This document shows, in pieces, positions 22,665 to 25,256 of a stretch of 25,256 nt of DNA. The position numbers and the translations under genes are program-made. The stretch is from CAZJNX01 sp964547415. Its GTDB lineage: Bacteria > Pseudomonadota > Alphaproteobacteria > Rhizobiales > Amorphaceae. The stretch is from assembly GCA_964547415.1 (NCBI GenBank), contig CAZJNX010000042.1, positions 1 to 25,256 on the forward strand. Direction: 5' to 3'. A model generated the notes under the pieces. That model ran no database searches. It saw nothing but the letters and a program-made list of their open reading frames with translations, and was not told the origin of the DNA. Position 1 is the stretch's first letter; every line of letters starts with the position of its first letter.

Positions 22665-24362
22665 GTGTGGAGGCGCTTTCCCGTCCGCTGGGCCGCCCTG
22701 CGCCGTCGCCGCCGCCGCGACGGGGGCGATGGGGGCGACGGGGCGCTGAACCTCGGTCCGGCGCGGCGGGACGTGGCGGTGCTCGCATCGCTGTCGGCCG
22801 CGCTCCTGCTCCTGCTCCTGGCGCTGGATCCCCTCCGGTACCTCTACCCGGTTCTCGAGGCCCACGAGCACATCCAGCTGGACGAGATCGTCCTCTTCCT
22901 CCTGCTCCTCCCGCTCCCGTTCGCCTGGTTCGCCTGGCGCCGCGTCGGGGATCTCAGGCGGGAGATCGCCGCGCGGGAGAGGGCGGAGGCGCGGGCGCGG
23001 CGCCTCGCCCTCCAGGACCACCTGACGGCGCTGCCCAACCGCGCCGTCGCCAGCGACTTCTTGGAAGGGGCCATCGCGCTCGCCGGTCGGGAGGGGCGGT
23101 GCGTCGGCGTCATCCACCTCGACCTCGACCACTTCAAGCACGTCAACGACACCCTCGGCCACGACGTGGGGGATGCGCTCCTGAAGCACGTGGGCCAGCG
23201 CCTCGCCGCGGCGACGCGGGGGCGGGACCTCGCCGCCCGCCTCGGGGGGGACGAGTTCCTCCTCATCCTGCAGGACGTGGCGGACGAGGCCGCCGCAAGC
23301 GCGGCCGCCCGCCGGATCCACCGTCACCTCGCCGAGCCGCTGCGCCTCGAGGACAAGGTGATTCCCGTGTCCGTTTCGGCGGGGCTCGCCCTTTACCCCT
23401 GCGACGGGGAGACGGCGGGCGTCCTGTTCAAGCACAGCGACCTCGCTCTCTACGAGGCCAAGCGCAACGGGCGCGGGCGGCTGGAGGCCTTCTCCGACCG
23501 GCTCCGCCGCGCGGTGGCGAGCGAGCGGACCCTCGAGGCCGAGATCGCCCGGGCGCTCCAGTACCAGGAGTTCGTGGTCGCCTTCCAGCCGGAGGTGTGC
23601 GCTCGCTCGGGCCAGGTGCGCGGGGTGGAGGCGCTGGTGCGCTGGCAGCACCCGACGCGGGGGCTCCTGCCCGCGTCCGAGTTCCTGCCCGTGGCCGTAC
23701 GCAGCGGGCAGATCGTGGAGGTGGGCGCGCAGATTCTGGAGATGACGTTCGCCATCGTCGGGAGCTGGCATCGCCAGGGCCTGCGTTTCGGGACCGTGGG
23801 AATCAACGTCTCCGCGGTGGAACTCGCCCAGCCCCACTACGCCGACGGCTTCCTCGCCGCCCTGGCGAGCCACGGTCTCACGCCCCAGTCCGTGCGGGTC
23901 GAGGTCCTCGAAACCCTGTTCATGGCGACGGGCGGCGGGCCGGCACGGCGCAACCTGTCGCGCCTGTCGGAGGCCGGCGTGGAGGTGGTCCTCGACGATT
24001 TCGGCAGCGGCTTCGCCTCGCTGTCGCGGCTGAGCCGAGAGGTGGTCGCCTGCATCAAGATCGACCGGCGCTTCGTCGAGCGGATGGAGCATTGCCCGGA
24101 GACCTTGCGCCTCGTGGCCATGCTGGTGGACATGGCCCGCTTCCTCGGCTTCGAGGTGGTGGCCGAGGGGGTGGAGACGGACAGCCAGCGCCGCGCGCTC
24201 GTCGGCATGGGCTGCCACGTCCTCCAGGGCCATTCCATCGCGCCGCCCCTCGACTGGACGGCCATCCGCTCCTGGCTGTCCCGCGCGGACGCGACGGTGG
24301 TGGAGGCGGCGGACCGCTTCCGCCGCGGTGCCCGCTCCGGCGGCACGTCCTCCGTCGCCTGA
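22665..24362 (+). CDS. Membrane-anchored GGDEF-EAL protein (cyclic-di-GMP turnover)
   Basis: A 565-residue bifunctional signalling protein. A basic N-terminus (RWAALRRRRRR) precedes two membrane segments (about 37-54 and 74-91), separated by a short periplasmic loop. The GGDEF domain (about 115-275) has LPNR, DLDHFKHVNDTLGHDVGD, an intact LGGDEF (193-198) and an inhibitory I-site RGRD (185-188). The EAL domain (about 290-540) has VEALVRW (E322), N381 in NVS, VEVLET (413-417), DDFGSG (444-449), K465 in IKID, and EGVET (501-505). All catalytic residues seen are present, so both synthesis and breakdown of c-di-GMP are possible. No sensor domain is apparent. Start: the GTG at 22665 follows GAGGGAGAGAG at good spacing; upstream GTGs at 22623 and 22629 lack a ribosome-binding site. 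Confidence 0.93.
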   Translation: MWRRFPVRWAALRRRRRRDGGDGGDGALNLGPARRDVAVLASLSAALLLLLLALDPLRYLYPVLEAHEHIQLDEIVLFLLLLPLPFAWFAWRRVGDLRREIAARERAEARARRLALQDHLTALPNRAVASDFLEGAIALAGREGRCVGVIHLDLDHFKHVNDTLGHDVGDALLKHVGQRLAAATRGRDLAARLGGDEFLLILQDVADEAAASAAARRIHRHLAEPLRLEDKVIPVSVSAGLALYPCDGETAGVLFKHSDLALYEAKRNGRGRLEAFSDRLRRAVASERTLEAEIARALQYQEFVVAFQPEVCARSGQVRGVEALVRWQHPTRGLLPASEFLPVAVRSGQIVEVGAQILEMTFAIVGSWHRQGLRFGTVGINVSAVELAQPHYADGFLAALASHGLTPQSVRVEVLETLFMATGGGPARRNLSRLSEAGVEVVLDDFGSGFASLSRLSREVVACIKIDRRFVERMEHCPETLRLVAMLVDMARFLGFEVVAEGVETDSQRRALVGMGCHVLQGHSIAPPLDWTAIRSWLSRADATVVEAADRFRRGARSGGTSSVA

Positions 24363-24370
24363 CCCGCGTC

Positions 24371-25148
24371 CGCCCATCGCGGCCGGGAGCGCCCGGGGGG
24401 ACGTCGCGTCCGCCCGCCGCCGGGGCCGGTCGAGTGAACAAGGCCCCGTTCCGGCGGCCCGTCGCGCCTCCCCGCCGATCGCGGCCGGGAGCGCCCGGGG
24501 GGACGTTGCGTCCGGCCGCCGCCGGGCCGGTCGAGGGAACAAGGCTCCATTTCGGCGGCCCGTCGCGCCTCCCCGCCGACCGCGGCCGGGAGCGCCCTGG
24601 GGGACGTCGCGTCCGCCCGCCGCCGTCGGGGCCGTTCGAGAGACGAACGCCCCCTTCCGGCGGCGCAGCGGGGCCGGGGGAGGCGGCTGTTCCCACCCAT
24701 GCGTGTCGTCGGGAGCGCTGCTTCGGGCCGCGTGATCTGAACCGCCCTGCTGGTCGGCCCGTCGCGCCTCCCCGCCGATCGCGGCCGGGAGCGCCCGGGG
24801 GGACGTTGCNNNNNNNNNNNNNNNNNNNNNNNNNNNNNNNNNNNNNNNNNNNNNNNNNNNNNNNNNNNNNNNNNNNNNNNNNNNNNNNNNNNNNNNNNNN
24901 NNNNNNNNNGGAACAAGGCTCCATTTCGGCGGCCCGTCGCGCCTCCCCGCCGACCGCGGCCGGGTGCGCCCGGGGCCAACGTTGCGTCCGCCCACACCCG
25001 CCCACCGCCTTCGGCGCCCCCTCGAGGAACGAACCCTCCGTTCCGGCGGACCGGCCGTGCCGGGGGAGGCAGCCGTTCCCACCCACGTGGCGTCGGGAGG
25101 GATGCTTCGGGCCCTTGAAGGAAACGGGCTGTCAGGCGGCCCGTCGCG
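24371..25148. repeat. Tandem repeat array, period about 101 bp, with an alternating second module
   Basis: The core GCGGCCGGGAGCGCC starts at 24379, 24481, 24582 and 24781, and in the variant form GCGGCCGGGTGCGCC at 24956 after the gap. Intervals of 102 and 101 bp are followed by 199 bp, where a second module (about 24655-24757, with CCGGGGGAGGC, TTCCCACCCA and GCTTCGGGCC) is inserted. The same second module recurs at about 25040-25134. Each A unit also carries GAACAAGGC and GGCGGCCCGTCGCGCC. Periods are not multiples of three and copies differ by indels, so it is not coding. It lies directly after the GGDEF-EAL stop. The true copy number is hidden by the N gap. Confidence 0.8.
24810..24909. 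other. Assembly gap (100 N)
   Basis: Exactly 100 N lie inside the tandem array. This is the customary filler for a gap of unknown size, so the distance across it is not real. Confidence 0.98.
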
Positions 25149-25256
25149 CCCCCCTGTCTGTCGGCGAGGTGGTAGCTTGGGCGTCGCGGAAGGGAGCCCG
25201 TCCCCCCTGTCTGTTGGCGTGATGGTAGCTTGGGAGGTGCGGAAGGGAGCCCGTCC
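25149..25256. repeat. Paired 53-bp repeat (copies 3 and 4)
   Basis: Two head-to-tail copies start at 25149 and 25202. Each runs CCCCCCTGTCTGT, GGCG, GATGGTAGCTTGGG or GAGGTGGTAGCTTGGG, and then GCGGAAGGGAGCCCGTC. They are nearly identical to one another and clearly related to the pair at 4396-4503. The array may continue beyond the window. Confidence 0.75.

Noticed and set aside
20706..25082. Minus-strand open frame of more than 1400 codons crossing the N gap
   Set aside because: It runs antisense to the DUF2254 and GGDEF-EAL genes and through the repeat array and gap. Repeat periods of 101-102 bp change frame, and no domain is recognisable.
24371..25148. CRISPR array
   Set aside because: Repeats are about 100 bp long, contiguous, imperfect and without unique spacers, and no cas gene is in the window.

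Overview
This window is a very GC-rich chromosomal segment. It looks alphaproteobacterial, most likely Hyphomicrobiales near the Methylobacteriaceae/Salinarimonadaceae; that placement rests on gene types and protein style and is an inference. No RNA gene, CRISPR array, intact insertion sequence or phage gene was found. A run of exactly 100 N at 24810-24909 marks an assembly gap.

Region 1 (1-5723) starts with the 3' end of pntB, closed by a strong intrinsic terminator. A decayed stretch follows. It holds an IS110-family transposase C-terminal remnant on the minus strand, a frameshifted and internally deleted IS256-family remnant on the plus strand, degenerate repeats of about 100-130 bp, and a second IS110 remnant (N-terminal half). 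Three ordinary genes sit inside it: two small exported proteins and an SDR oxidoreductase.

Region 2 (5724-11433) is a compact plus-strand series: a two-subunit thiamine-diphosphate enzyme resembling sulfopyruvate/phosphonopyruvate decarboxylase, ribulose-phosphate 3-epimerase, a zeta-crystallin-type quinone oxidoreductase overlapping an M20-like protein that lacks most canonical metal ligands, and a UbiH-type FAD hydroxylase.

Region 3 (11542-17438) is a branched-chain amino-acid-type ABC transporter operon: binding protein, LivH, a natural LivM-LivG fusion and LivF, followed by a PaaI-like thioesterase and a GNAT acetyltransferase. Two of these junctions are 4-bp ATGA overlaps. A bidirectional hairpin separates it from a convergent exported PRC-barrel protein.

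Region 4 (18708-24362) holds an isovaleryl-CoA dehydrogenase-like gene preceded by a perfect palindrome, a Tat-exported FAD oxidoreductase with circularly permuted D-amino-acid-oxidase motifs, a DUF2254 membrane protein and a membrane-anchored GGDEF-EAL protein. Leucine-type transport (liv) and leucine-type oxidation (IVD) may be linked, but the other leucine catabolic genes are not in the window.

Region 5 (24363-25256) is a non-coding tandem array with a period near 101 bp and a second, alternating module, interrupted by the gap. It ends in a pair of 53-bp repeats that also occurs as a pair at 4396-4503. I do not see a convincing new multi-gene system. The most unusual items are the repeat array and paired repeat, the M20-like protein with lost ligands, and the permuted oxidase.
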